Assembly: GCF_030268885.1 (NCBI RefSeq)
Contig: NZ_BSSA01000017.1
Span: 116,339-180,338, forward strand
Origin: Kitasatospora phosalacinea
Lineage (GTDB): Bacteria > Actinomycetota > Actinomycetes > Streptomycetales > Streptomycetaceae
Direction of reading: 5' to 3'
Length of the DNA: 64,000 nt
A program made the position numbers and the translations under genes. Shown here piece after piece: positions 25,520 to 33,138 of the stretch. Each line of letters starts with the position of its first letter. Position 1 is the stretch's first letter. The notes below the pieces were generated by a model. It was not told the DNA's origin. It saw only the letters and a program-made list of their open reading frames with translations, and searched no databases.

Positions 25520-26347
25520 TCAGGTGCGCTTGCGGAAGCGGGCCACCGCCAGCGGCGCGGTCACCACGGTGATCGCCGCGGCCCAGACCAGCACCGTCAG
25601 CGCCGAGTTGCCCACCGGCTGGTCGTTGATCAGCGCCCGGCAGGCGTCGGCCAGCGCGGACAGCGGGTTGTGCTTGGTGAAGGCCTGCAGCCAGCCCGGC
25701 ATGGTGGTCGGGTTGGCGAAGATCGAGCTGCCGAACTGCAGCGGCATCATCACCAGCATCGACATGCCCTGCACCGCCTGGGCGCTGCGCAGCGACATGC
25801 CCAGCAGCATCGACACCCACATCAGCGAGGAGCCGAACACCAGCGACAGGCCGACCGCGGCCAGCAGCTTCAGCGGGCCGCCCACGATGTCCATCCCGAG
25901 GACCATCGAGAAGCCGATCAGCACCGCGAAGGCCACGATCGCGCGCAGCGTCTCGGCGATCATCTTCGACAGCAGCACCGCGGAGCGCCCGATCGGCAGG
26001 GTGCGGAAGCGGTCCATCACGCCGGTCTGGAAGTCGGTGTTCAGGCCGGTGCCCAGCGCCATCGCCAGGTTCAGGCCGGTGGTGCCGAGCAGGCCGGGCA
26101 CCATGTACTGCATGTACTCGTGCTGGTTGCCGGCCATCGCGCCGCCGAACACGTAGACGAACAGCACGATCATGATGACCGGGATCAGCAGCGCGTCCAG
26201 CATCGACTCCGGGTCGGCCTTGATCCGCATCAGGTTCCGGCGGGTCAGCGCGCCCAGGTGGCGCAGGTTCGCGCGCAGCCCGATCCGGGTGTCGTCCGCG
26301 TCGGCGGCGGTCGTGGCGGGAGCGGGGCTCAGGGTGGCGGTGCTCAT
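25520..26347 (-). CDS. ABC-2 type exporter permease (DrrB-like)
   Basis: 275 aa with six membrane helices. The cytoplasmic front ends in LGALTRRNLMRIKADPESMLDALLIPVIMIVLFVYVFGGAM, and MVPGLLGTTGLNLAMALGTGL-DFQTGVMDRFRTLPIGRSAVL is the conserved first loop of daunorubicin-type ABC-2 permeases. It overlaps the ATPase gene by four bases (ATGA), so it is translationally coupled. It probably forms the membrane half of a drug or lipid exporter. Confidence 0.9.
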   Translation of the reverse strand: MSTATLSPAPATTAADADDTRIGLRANLRHLGALTRRNLMRIKADPESMLDALLIPVIMIVLFVYVFGGAMAGNQHEYMQYMVPGLLGTTGLNLAMALGTGLNTDFQTGVMDRFRTLPIGRSAVLLSKMIAETLRAIVAFAVLIGFSMVLGMDIVGGPLKLLAAVGLSLVFGSSLMWVSMLLGMSLRSAQAVQGMSMLVMMPLQFGSSIFANPTTMPGWLQAFTKHNPLSALADACRALINDQPVGNSALTVLVWAAAITVVTAPLAVARFRKRT

Positions 26348-27324
26348 GCGACGGGCTCCTTGTCACGGGTCTGGGCGGGGACGGCGGACTTGCCGGTGAC
26401 GGTGAGGAACACCTCGTCCAGGCTGGGCAGTTTGGTGTCGATGCCGGCCACGGCGAAGCCGCGGGTGCCCAGCACCCCGATCACGGCGGTCAGTCGGCGC
26501 TCGTCGGTCAGGTGCACCGAGAGCAGCCCGGACTCGGTGGAGAAGGTGGCCGGGACGCCGGACTCCTGCAGCGCCCGCGCCATCTCCGGCAGCTGCGCCG
26601 GGTCGGCCGGCCGCACCTGCAGGCTCTGCCCGCCGACCCGCTTCTTCAGCTCCTCGATGCCGCCGTTGGCGATCACCCGGCCCTTGTCGATCACGGTCAG
26701 GGCGTGCGCGAGCTGCTCGGCCTCCTCCATGTACTGGGTGGTGAGCAGCACCGTCGACCCCTCGCCGACCATCCGCTGCACCTCGTCCCACACCTCGTTG
26801 CGGGTGCGCGGGTCCAGGCCGGTGGTGGGCTCGTCCAGGTACAGCACCTTCGGGCGGCCGATCATCGACGCCGCGAGGTCCAGGCGGCGGCGCATGCCGC
26901 CCGAGTAGCCCTTGGCGGGCCGCCTGGCCGCCTCGGTGAGCGAGAACCGCTCCAGCAGCTCGACCGCGCGGGCCTTGGCGTCCTTCGCGGAGAGGTCCAG
27001 CAGGCGGCCGATCAGGTACAGGTTCTCGTAGCCCGACAGCAGCTCGTCCACCGAGGCGTACTGGCCGGTCAGGCCGATGGTGCGGCGCAGCTGCTTGGGC
27101 TGGCGCAGCACGTCGTACCCGCCGACGAACGCGGTGCCCGCGTCCGGCTTGATCAGCGTCGACAGCACCCGCACCAGCGTGGTCTTCCCGGCCCCGTTCG
27201 GTCCGAGCAGCCCCAGCACCGTCCCCTCGCGCACCGTCAGGTCGACCCCGTCCAGGGCCTTCGTCTCCCCGTAGTGCTTCACGATGCCGTGGACCTCCAC
27301 GGCGTTCCGCTCGATTCGTGTCAT
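26344..27324 (-). CDS. ABC exporter ATPase (DrrA-like, daunorubicin resistance family)
   Basis: 326 aa. Walker A GPNGAGKTT (41-49), signature YSGGMRRRLDLAAS, Walker B VLYLDEPTTGLDP, switch TTQYMEEAEQLA. The C-terminal region after about 230 with LTVIDKGRVIANGGIEELKKRVGG and a tail PSLDEVFLTVTGK is the DrrA-specific regulatory domain. It pairs with the permease at 25520. The start at 27324 has CACGGT 6 nt upstream and no ribosome site, so a leaderless message is possible. The substrate is unknown, and the gene pair may be a self-protection exporter. Confidence 0.92.
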   Translation of the reverse strand: MTRIERNAVEVHGIVKHYGETKALDGVDLTVREGTVLGLLGPNGAGKTTLVRVLSTLIKPDAGTAFVGGYDVLRQPKQLRRTIGLTGQYASVDELLSGYENLYLIGRLLDLSAKDAKARAVELLERFSLTEAARRPAKGYSGGMRRRLDLAASMIGRPKVLYLDEPTTGLDPRTRNEVWDEVQRMVGEGSTVLLTTQYMEEAEQLAHALTVIDKGRVIANGGIEELKKRVGGQSLQVRPADPAQLPEMARALQESGVPATFSTESGLLSVHLTDERRLTAVIGVLGTRGFAVAGIDTKLPSLDEVFLTVTGKSAVPAQTRDKEPVA

Positions 27325-27360
27325 GGGAACACCGTGCCGGGCCCGGCTGTCACGACGCTG

Positions 27361-27395
27361 TCAGCCCGCTGTCACGGGGGACGACAGCGGGCTGA
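27361..27395 (-). terminator. Hairpin terminator after panB
   Basis: Perfect 13-bp stem TCAGCCCGCTGTC / GACAGCGGGCTGA with a 9-nt loop, 16 nt past the panB stop on the minus strand and before the exporter ATPase start. Confidence 0.75.
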
Positions 27396-27410
27396 CGGGG
27401 CGGAGCCGGG

Positions 27411-28286
27411 CTAGCTGAAGGAGTGCTCCGGGCCGGGGAAGGTGCCCTCGCGGACGTCGGTGGCGAACTCGGTGGCGGCCCGGGCGAGGGTCGCGCGGAG
27501 GTCGGCGTACTGCTTGACGAACTTGGGGACGCGGCCGGCCGTCATGCCCGCGAAGTCGGTCCAGACCAGGACCTGGGCGTCGGTGCCGGGGCCGCCGCCG
27601 ATGCCGACGGTGGGGATCGCGGAGTGCGCGGTGACCTCGGCGGCGAGGTCGGCGGGGACGGCCTCCAGGACGACGGCGAAGGCGCCGGCCTGCTGGACGG
27701 CCTTCGCGTCGCGCAGCAGCTGGTGGGCGGCCTCGTCGCCGCGGCCCTGGACGGGGTAGCCGCCGAAGGCGTGCACGGACTGCGGGGTCAGGCCGATGTG
27801 GGCCATCACCGGGATGCCCGCGTCGACGAGCAGTTCGATGGTGCGGGCGCTGCGCTCGCCGCCCTCCAGCTTGACGGCCTGGACGCCGGCCTCCTTCATC
27901 AGGCGGGCGGCGTTGTGCATGGCCTGGGCGGGCGACTCCTGGTAGGAGCCGAACGGCAGGTCGGCGACGACGAGGGCGCGCTGGGTGCCGCGGACGACGG
28001 CGGCGGAGAGCATCACCATCTGGTCCATGGTCACCGGCACGGTGGTCTCGTAGCCGAGGTGGCAGTTGCCCGCGGAGTCGCCGACCAGCAGGACGGGGAT
28101 GCCCGCCTCGTCGAAGACCCCGGCGGTGAGGGCGTCGTAGGCGGTGAGCATCGCCCAGCGCTCGCCGTTGCGCTTGGCCTTGGCGAGGTCCCGGACGGTG
28201 ACCCGGCGGTTGGTGACGCCGCCGTAGAGGGTGGTGCCGACGGGCGCGTCCTGCGTCTGGGCAGGCTGAAGCGGAGAGGCGTTCAT
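27411..28286 (-). CDS. panB: 3-Methyl-2-oxobutanoate hydroxymethyltransferase
   Basis: 291 aa, cytoplasmic, first committed enzyme of pantothenate (vitamin B5/CoA) synthesis: transfers a hydroxymethyl group from methylenetetrahydrofolate to alpha-ketoisovalerate. Signatures: WAMLTAYDALTAGVFDEAGIPVLLVGDSAGNCHLGY (metal-binding Asp in VGDS), VVADLPFGSYQES, AVKLEGG, VMAHIGLTPQSVHAFGGYPVQGR and FAVVLEAVP. The ATG at 28286 has AGGAG 8 nt upstream. It is divergent from an MFS pump with a 226-nt spacer. No other pan genes are in the window. Confidence 0.96.
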   Translation of the reverse strand: MNASPLQPAQTQDAPVGTTLYGGVTNRRVTVRDLAKAKRNGERWAMLTAYDALTAGVFDEAGIPVLLVGDSAGNCHLGYETTVPVTMDQMVMLSAAVVRGTQRALVVADLPFGSYQESPAQAMHNAARLMKEAGVQAVKLEGGERSARTIELLVDAGIPVMAHIGLTPQSVHAFGGYPVQGRGDEAAHQLLRDAKAVQQAGAFAVVLEAVPADLAAEVTAHSAIPTVGIGGGPGTDAQVLVWTDFAGMTAGRVPKFVKQYADLRATLARAATEFATDVREGTFPGPEHSFS

Positions 28287-28469
28287 CGAACAGGCTCCTG
28301 GTGTGTGTCGTCTCGTGGCGCCGTGCGGCGTCCCCGGATCTGGCTCCATGCTTGCACGCCCGCGTCCGTCCGCAAAGGGTCGGGAGTCCCGGACGTGTCC
28401 GGGGGCTCCCGCGGGCGCCCCCGGGAGCCCTTGGGGAAGTCTTTGCCCTTCCTTGCCCTTCGGCTTGCG

Positions 28470-28488
28470 ATACGAGACCGTCTCGTAT
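28470..28488. promoter_or_regulatory. Perfect 19-bp palindrome, probable TetR operator
   Basis: ATACGAGAC-C-GTCTCGTAT, centred 34 nt before the MFS start. It lies at the -35 side of the TAGGCT -10 box (28501-28506). This is the typical size and symmetry of a TetR-dimer operator, and the TetR gene is the second gene of the same operon. Confidence 0.75.
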
Positions 28489-28500
28489 TGAAAAGGCGTC

Positions 28501-28506
28501 TAGGCT
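28501..28506 (+). promoter_or_regulatory. -10 box (TAGGCT) for the MFS-tetR operon
   Basis: Followed by 6 nt and the ATG at 28513 with no ribosome binding site, so a leaderless message is predicted. Confidence 0.45.
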
Positions 28507-28512
28507 GTTCGT

Positions 28513-30159
28513 ATGACCTCGCCGACCGCAGCCCTCCAGGCACCCCGGGTGCCGGAAGCCGTACACCGCCGACGCTGGTGGATCCTGGGCACCCTGGTGC
28601 TCGCCCTGCTCGTCGTCGTCCTCGACAACTCGATCCTCAACGTGGCGATGAAGACCATCGCCACCCCCGCCCCGGTCGGCCTCGGCGCGAGCCAGAGCGA
28701 CCTGGAGTGGGCGATCAACTCCTACACGCTGGTCTTCGCGGGCCTGCTGTTCACCGCGGGCCTGCTCGGCGACCGCTTCGGCCGCAAGTGGACGCTGCTG
28801 GCCGGCATGCTGGTCTTCGGCCTCGGCTCGCTGCTGTCCGCGATGGCCGCCAGCCCCGGCGAACTGATCGGCTACCGCGCGGTGATGGGCCTCGGCGGCG
28901 CCTTCGTGATGCCCGCCACGCTGGCCATCATCATGAACGTCTTCGAACGGCACGAGCAGCCCAAGGCGATCGGCATCTGGGCCGGCGCGGTCGGCCTGGC
29001 CATCGCCATCGGCCCGATCACCGGCGGCCTGCTGATCGAGCACTTCTGGTGGGGCTCGGTCTTCCTGGTCAACGTCCCGATCGTGCTGGTCGCGCTCGGC
29101 CTGATGGGCTGGCTCGTCCCGGACTCCAAGGACCCGAACCCCGGCAAGCTCGACCCGGTCGGCGTGCTGCTGTCCATCGTCGGCCTGGTCGCGCTGATCT
29201 ACGGCATCATCAAGGGCGGCGAACTGGCCGACTTCACCGACCCGAAGGCCTGGGTCCCGACCCTGGTCGGCCTGCTGGCGCTGACCGCCTTCGTGCTGTT
29301 CGAGAAGCACACCCGGCACCCGGCGCTGGACGTCACCTGGTTCCGCAACAAGGTGTTCTCGGCCTCCATCGGCGTGGTCGGCATCGTGTTCTTCGCGCTG
29401 ATGGGCGTCTCCTTCTTCGGCGTGTTCTACATCCAGAGCGTGCGCGGCTACAGCGCCCTGCAGGCCGGCGAACTGATGCTGCCGCTGGCCGTCGCGCAGC
29501 TGCTCTTCGCGCCGCGGGCCCGGCTGGTGGTCGACCGCTTCGGCGTCCGGGCGACCTGCGCGGGCGGCATGCTGCTGGTCACCGTCGGCTTCCTCGGGTA
29601 CGCCTTCCTGACCGCGACCAGCCCGATCTGGCTGCTGATCGTGCTCGGCTTCGTGATGGGCGCCGGCATGGCGCACGTGATGCCGCCGGTGACCGTCGCG
29701 ATCATGGGCGCGCTGCCGCGCGAGAAGGCCGGTGCGGGTTCCGCGCTGAACAACACCTTCCGCCAGGTCGGCGGCTCGCTCGGCATCGCGGTGCTCGGCG
29801 CCCTGCTGTCCACCGTCTACCGCAACGGCATGCAGGACCACCTGGCCACCGTCCCCGAGCAGGTCCGCGACCGGGCCGGCGAGTCCATCGAGTCGACCCT
29901 CGGCGTCGCCGAGAAGCTCCACCTGCCCGCCCTGCTCGACCCGGCCAAGGACGCGTTCATCCACGCCATGCACGTGGTCTCCGGCGTCTCGGCCGGCGTC
30001 ACCGTGCTCGGCGCGGTGCTGGCGCTGCTCCTGCTGCCCGGCAAGGTCGCCGCGCCCGGCGGGCCCGGCGCGGGCGGTCCGGCGGCGGGTCCGCAGGACC
30101 GGGCGGACAACGGCACCGACAGCGGCACGAGCACCGGCCCGAGCACCGCCAAGGTGTGA
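28513..30159 (+). CDS. MFS drug efflux transporter, DHA2 (14-TM) type
   Basis: 548 aa. The front carries RRWWILGTLVLALLVVVLDNSILNVAM (TM1 motif with LDN), NSYTLVFAGLLFTAGLLGDRFGRKWTLL (motif A) and AGAVGLAIAIGPITGGLLIEHFWWGSVFLVNVP (motif C), as in EmrB/QacA drug antiporters. There are fourteen hydrophobic segments and a Gly/Pro/Ala-rich cytoplasmic tail of about 45 residues. It is first in an operon with the TetR gene 23 nt downstream and sits behind a perfect 19-bp palindrome. The classic arrangement suggests ligand-induced efflux. The substrate is unknown. Confidence 0.92.
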   Translation: MTSPTAALQAPRVPEAVHRRRWWILGTLVLALLVVVLDNSILNVAMKTIATPAPVGLGASQSDLEWAINSYTLVFAGLLFTAGLLGDRFGRKWTLLAGMLVFGLGSLLSAMAASPGELIGYRAVMGLGGAFVMPATLAIIMNVFERHEQPKAIGIWAGAVGLAIAIGPITGGLLIEHFWWGSVFLVNVPIVLVALGLMGWLVPDSKDPNPGKLDPVGVLLSIVGLVALIYGIIKGGELADFTDPKAWVPTLVGLLALTAFVLFEKHTRHPALDVTWFRNKVFSASIGVVGIVFFALMGVSFFGVFYIQSVRGYSALQAGELMLPLAVAQLLFAPRARLVVDRFGVRATCAGGMLLVTVGFLGYAFLTATSPIWLLIVLGFVMGAGMAHVMPPVTVAIMGALPREKAGAGSALNNTFRQVGGSLGIAVLGALLSTVYRNGMQDHLATVPEQVRDRAGESIESTLGVAEKLHLPALLDPAKDAFIHAMHVVSGVSAGVTVLGAVLALLLLPGKVAAPGGPGAGGPAAGPQDRADNGTDSGTSTGPSTAKV

Positions 30160-30182
30160 TCACGAGGGTGGAGAATAGGGCC

Positions 30183-30863
30183 ATGACGAGCGCCGACACT
30201 CCGCTCAAGCCGTGCCACGGCCCCGTCGGGGAGCAGGACGCCCCCCGGCGGGGCCGCCCGCGCAGCGAGGCCGCAGAGCAGGCCATCTACGCCGCGGTCG
30301 AGAAGCTGATGGAGGACGGCACCGGCCTGTCCGAGCTGTCCATCGAGCGGATCGCCGCCGAGGCGGGCGTCGGCAAGGCCACCATCTACCGGCGCTGGCC
30401 CAACAAGGAGGCCCTGCTGGTCGACGTGGTGGCCCGCCTGGAGGAACCGCTGCCCCCGCTGGGCGGCCCGACCTACCGGGACGACCTGATCAGCGCCGTC
30501 GACTACATGCGCCGCCGCGGCCTGATCAAGCGCTCCCGGTGGATCGTCCGCTCCGCGCTCGGGCAGATGAACGCCTGGCCGGAGCTCAAGCACACCTACC
30601 ACGAGCGGGTGGTGCACCCGCGGCGCCAGATGATCCGGCAGATCGTCCGGCGCGGCGTCGAGGAGGGCGAGCTCCGCGCCGACCTGGACGTCGAACTGCT
30701 CTGCGAGCTGCTGATCGGCCCGATCCTGCTGCGCACCGTCCTGTGGGACGACGCCCCGCTGGAGGACCCGGACCTGCCCCGGCAGATGGTCGACGCCGCG
30801 CTGCAGGGCATCGGCGCCCGGCCGCCCGCGCAGCGCGCGTCGTCCGTGCCGTCCGCATCCTGA
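30183..30863 (+). CDS. TetR-family repressor of the adjacent efflux pump
   Basis: 226 aa. The N-terminal helix-turn-helix is RGRPRSEAAEQAIYAAVEKLMEDG and LSIERIAAEAGVGKATIYRRWPNKEALLVDVV (about 25-85). The C-terminal ligand/dimer half includes MRRRGLIKRSRWIVRSALG and RQMVDAALQGIGA. GGAG lies about 9 nt before the ATG. It is co-transcribed with the pump, so it probably represses its own operon through the 28470 palindrome. Confidence 0.9.
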   Translation: MTSADTPLKPCHGPVGEQDAPRRGRPRSEAAEQAIYAAVEKLMEDGTGLSELSIERIAAEAGVGKATIYRRWPNKEALLVDVVARLEEPLPPLGGPTYRDDLISAVDYMRRRGLIKRSRWIVRSALGQMNAWPELKHTYHERVVHPRRQMIRQIVRRGVEEGELRADLDVELLCELLIGPILLRTVLWDDAPLEDPDLPRQMVDAALQGIGARPPAQRASSVPSAS

Positions 30864-31040
30864 CCGTCCGCCCGGGGCGCCCCGCCGCCCCGCCCCGCCC
30901 CCCGTCCGGCGCAGGGGCGGAACTTCCCGGGCGCTTCGCCGCGTCCATCCCGTCATAGGCTGAGCCGAGAATCGGATCGGAGCAGGTCGGGGACGGGGTC
31001 GACGGGAGAGTCGGCCGGGTGCGGCGGCGAGGAGCGGACG

Positions 31041-32045
31041 ATGGTGCGGGCGGACGGCCCGGCGGTACTGGTGCAGGAGCCGGAGCGGCCCGCGAGCCGG
31101 CGGGAGCGGCTGCGCCGCTGGTTCGCCTGGCGGCGCGGGTGGCCGCTCACCGTGCTCGGCCTGCTGGTCACCGGGCTGCTGGTGCTGCACGCCCAGGTGC
31201 CCAACGCGGTCGGCAACCTGGGCAGCCTGCTGGAGACCTTCCTGCCCTGGCTCGGGCTGGCCGTCCCGGTGCTGCTGGCGCTCGCGCTGTGGCGGCGCGC
31301 CGGGGTGGCGGTGGTCGCGGCGCTGCTGCCCGGCGCGGTCTGGCTGAACCTGTTCGGCGCCCTGCTGGTCGACAAGAGCAGCGGGCCCGGGGACTTCACC
31401 GTGCTCACCCACAACGTGGCCGCCGCCAACGACGACCCGCAGGGCACCATCCGGATGCTCACCGGCTCCGGCGCCGAGATCGTCGCGCTGGAGGAGCTCT
31501 CCGCGTCCGCCGCCCCCGGGTACGCCGAAGGGCTGGCCGCGGCCTTCCCGTACCACGTGGTGGAGGGCACCGTCGGGCTGTGGTCCAGCTACCCGATCGA
31601 CGACGTGGCCGTGGTCGACATCAAGATGGGCTGGACCAGGGCCTTCCGCGCCCGGGTCACCACCCCGAAGGGCCCGGTCGCGGTGTACGTCGCCCACCTG
31701 CCCTCGGTGCGGGTCACGTTCGACACCGGGTTCACCGCCGGGCGGCGCGACGTCAGCGCGCAGGCCCTCGGCGACGCGATCGAGCGCGAGCCGCTGCGCC
31801 GGGTGCTGCTGCTCGGCGACCTCAACGGCACCATGAACGACCGCAGCCTGGCCCCGATCACCTCGCAGATGCGCTCCGCCCAGGGCGCGGCGGGCGACGG
31901 CTTCGGCTTCTCCTGGCCCGCCTCCTTCCCGACCGCCCGGATCGACCAGATCCTCAGCAAGGGCGGCCTGGTCCCCACCGACTCCCGCACCCTCCCGGCG
32001 GACGCCAGCGACCACCTCGCGGTGGCCGCCGACTACCGCTACTAG
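31041..32045 (+). CDS. Membrane-anchored endonuclease/exonuclease/phosphatase-family protein
   Basis: 334 aa. Three N-terminal hydrophobic segments (PLTVLGLLVTGLLVLHA, FLPWLGLAVPVLLALALW, AGVAVVAALLPGAVWLNLFGALLV) are followed by an EEP catalytic domain from about residue 115: FTVLTHNVAAAND, IVALEELS, VLLLGDLNGTMND and ASDHLAVAADY. The Asn, Glu, Asp-Asn and Asp-His residues of the metal site are all there. Such membrane EEP proteins act on lipids or nucleic acids outside the cell, but the substrate is unknown. GGAGCGG precedes the ATG. It is convergent with the methyltransferase gene, 7 nt apart. Confidence 0.85.
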   Translation: MVRADGPAVLVQEPERPASRRERLRRWFAWRRGWPLTVLGLLVTGLLVLHAQVPNAVGNLGSLLETFLPWLGLAVPVLLALALWRRAGVAVVAALLPGAVWLNLFGALLVDKSSGPGDFTVLTHNVAAANDDPQGTIRMLTGSGAEIVALEELSASAAPGYAEGLAAAFPYHVVEGTVGLWSSYPIDDVAVVDIKMGWTRAFRARVTTPKGPVAVYVAHLPSVRVTFDTGFTAGRRDVSAQALGDAIEREPLRRVLLLGDLNGTMNDRSLAPITSQMRSAQGAAGDGFGFSWPASFPTARIDQILSKGGLVPTDSRTLPADASDHLAVAADYRY

Positions 32046-32052
32046 CCGTCGC

Positions 32053-32892
32053 CTAGGCCCGCCGGCCCCTCTCGCCGACCACCACGGTGGCGTCCCGCTC
32101 CCCGTCCTGCTCGGTGCGGGCGGCGAGCCCCGCGGCGGACAGCAGCGCGGCCGTCGCCGGGGCCTGCCGCCCGCTGGTCTCGATCAGCAGGCGGCCGCCG
32201 GGCGCCAGCCAGCGCGGGGCGGCCGCCGCGACCCGGCGCTGCACGGCCAGGCCGTCGGCGCCGCCGTCCAGCGCCACCGCGGGCTCGTGGTCCCGGGCCT
32301 CCGGGGGCAGCAGCGGGATCTCGCCGGTCGGCACGTACGGGGCGTTGGCCAGCAGCAGGTCCACCCGGCCGCGCAGGGTGCGCGGCAGCGGGGCGTCCAG
32401 GTCGCCCAGGTGCACCCGGCCGCGGTACGGGGCCAGGTTGCGGCGGGCGCAGTCCACCGCGGCCGGGTCGACGTCCGCGGCGTGCAGTTCGACGTCCGGG
32501 CCGAGCCGGGCCGCCACTGCAGCGCCGATCGCGCCGGAGCCGCAGCACAGGTCGAGCAGCACCGAGCCGGGGCCGCCCAGGGCGGCGGCCAGGTCGACCA
32601 GGAACTCGCTGCGCCGACGCGGCACGAACACCCCCGGGGCGAGCGCGATCCGCAGCCCGGCGAACTCGGCGAAGCCCACCACCTGCTCCAACGGGTGCCC
32701 CGCGCACCGGAGTCCGACCATCTCGTCGAGCCGGTCGGGGTCGGTGGCGGCGGCCAGCAGCAGCCGGGCCTCGTCCTCGGCGAAGACGCACCCGGCCGCG
32801 CGCAGCCGGTCGATCAGGAACGCGGGGGGAAGCGGGCGGGCGGGGGGAACCGGGTCAGCGGGGGAGGGCGGGTGAGCGGGAGGAGACGACAC
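32053..32892 (-). CDS. HemK/PrmC-like protein-(glutamine-N5) methyltransferase family protein
   Basis: 279 aa. SAM-dependent class I methyltransferase: GVFVPRRRSEFLV, motif I VLLDLCCGSGAIGAAVAARL, HAADVDPAAVDCARRN and the catalytic-type LLANAPYVPTGEI (NAPY in place of the usual NPPY), followed by DHEPAVALDGGADGL. An N-terminal helical part (about 20-85) matches the PrmC substrate-binding domain. Known PrmC methylates release factors. The NAPY variant is typical of the putative second copy in actinobacteria, whose substrate is unclear. The GTG at 32892 has GAGAGG 5 nt upstream and gives a Pro-rich front. Confidence 0.82.
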   Translation of the reverse strand: MSSPPAHPPSPADPVPPARPLPPAFLIDRLRAAGCVFAEDEARLLLAAATDPDRLDEMVGLRCAGHPLEQVVGFAEFAGLRIALAPGVFVPRRRSEFLVDLAAALGGPGSVLLDLCCGSGAIGAAVAARLGPDVELHAADVDPAAVDCARRNLAPYRGRVHLGDLDAPLPRTLRGRVDLLLANAPYVPTGEIPLLPPEARDHEPAVALDGGADGLAVQRRVAAAAPRWLAPGGRLLIETSGRQAPATAALLSAAGLAARTEQDGERDATVVVGERGRRA

Positions 32893-32932
32893 GGGTACCT
32901 CTCGAAGAGCCTGGCGGGCCCTCCCCGTCCGA

Positions 32933-32992
32933 TCAGGCCGCGACCCGGCGGCGGGGGAGCACCTCGACAACCTGCACGGTGATCTCTCCCAC
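32933..32992 (-). CDS. Possible short upstream reading frame (leader peptide)
   Basis: A 19-codon frame (reading VGEITVQVVEVLPRRRVAA) ends 40 nt before the methyltransferase start. An internal GTG with GGGAGAG 6 nt upstream would give a 14-residue peptide. GC-biased third positions fit coding DNA, but the frame is too short for certainty. It could be a leader peptide or chance. Confidence 0.3.
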   Translation of the reverse strand: MGEITVQVVEVLPRRRVAA

Positions 32993-33138
32993 CTCCTCGG
33001 TCCGGGTGCGCCGGGCATGTCACGGGCGCACGCTGCGGCGCTCACCCTAACCCCTCGCGCCCCCGCTGTCAGCCGCTCGCCCGCGCCGGTGGCCGCCCAC
33101 CGGAGCCGTCGGCCGCCCACCCGCCCGCCGCGGTCCCC

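Noticed and set aside
21120..26366. A 1748-codon minus-strand frame spanning the M50 protease and AfsR regions
   Set aside because: Only its last 273 codons are the real M50 gene. The rest is antisense to the regulator gene and overlaps the exporter permease in the wrong frame.
22127..26908. A 1593-codon plus-strand frame over the AfsR-like gene and exporter genes
   Set aside because: Arg/Pro-rich out-of-frame shadow that runs antisense through two genes with clear ABC motifs.
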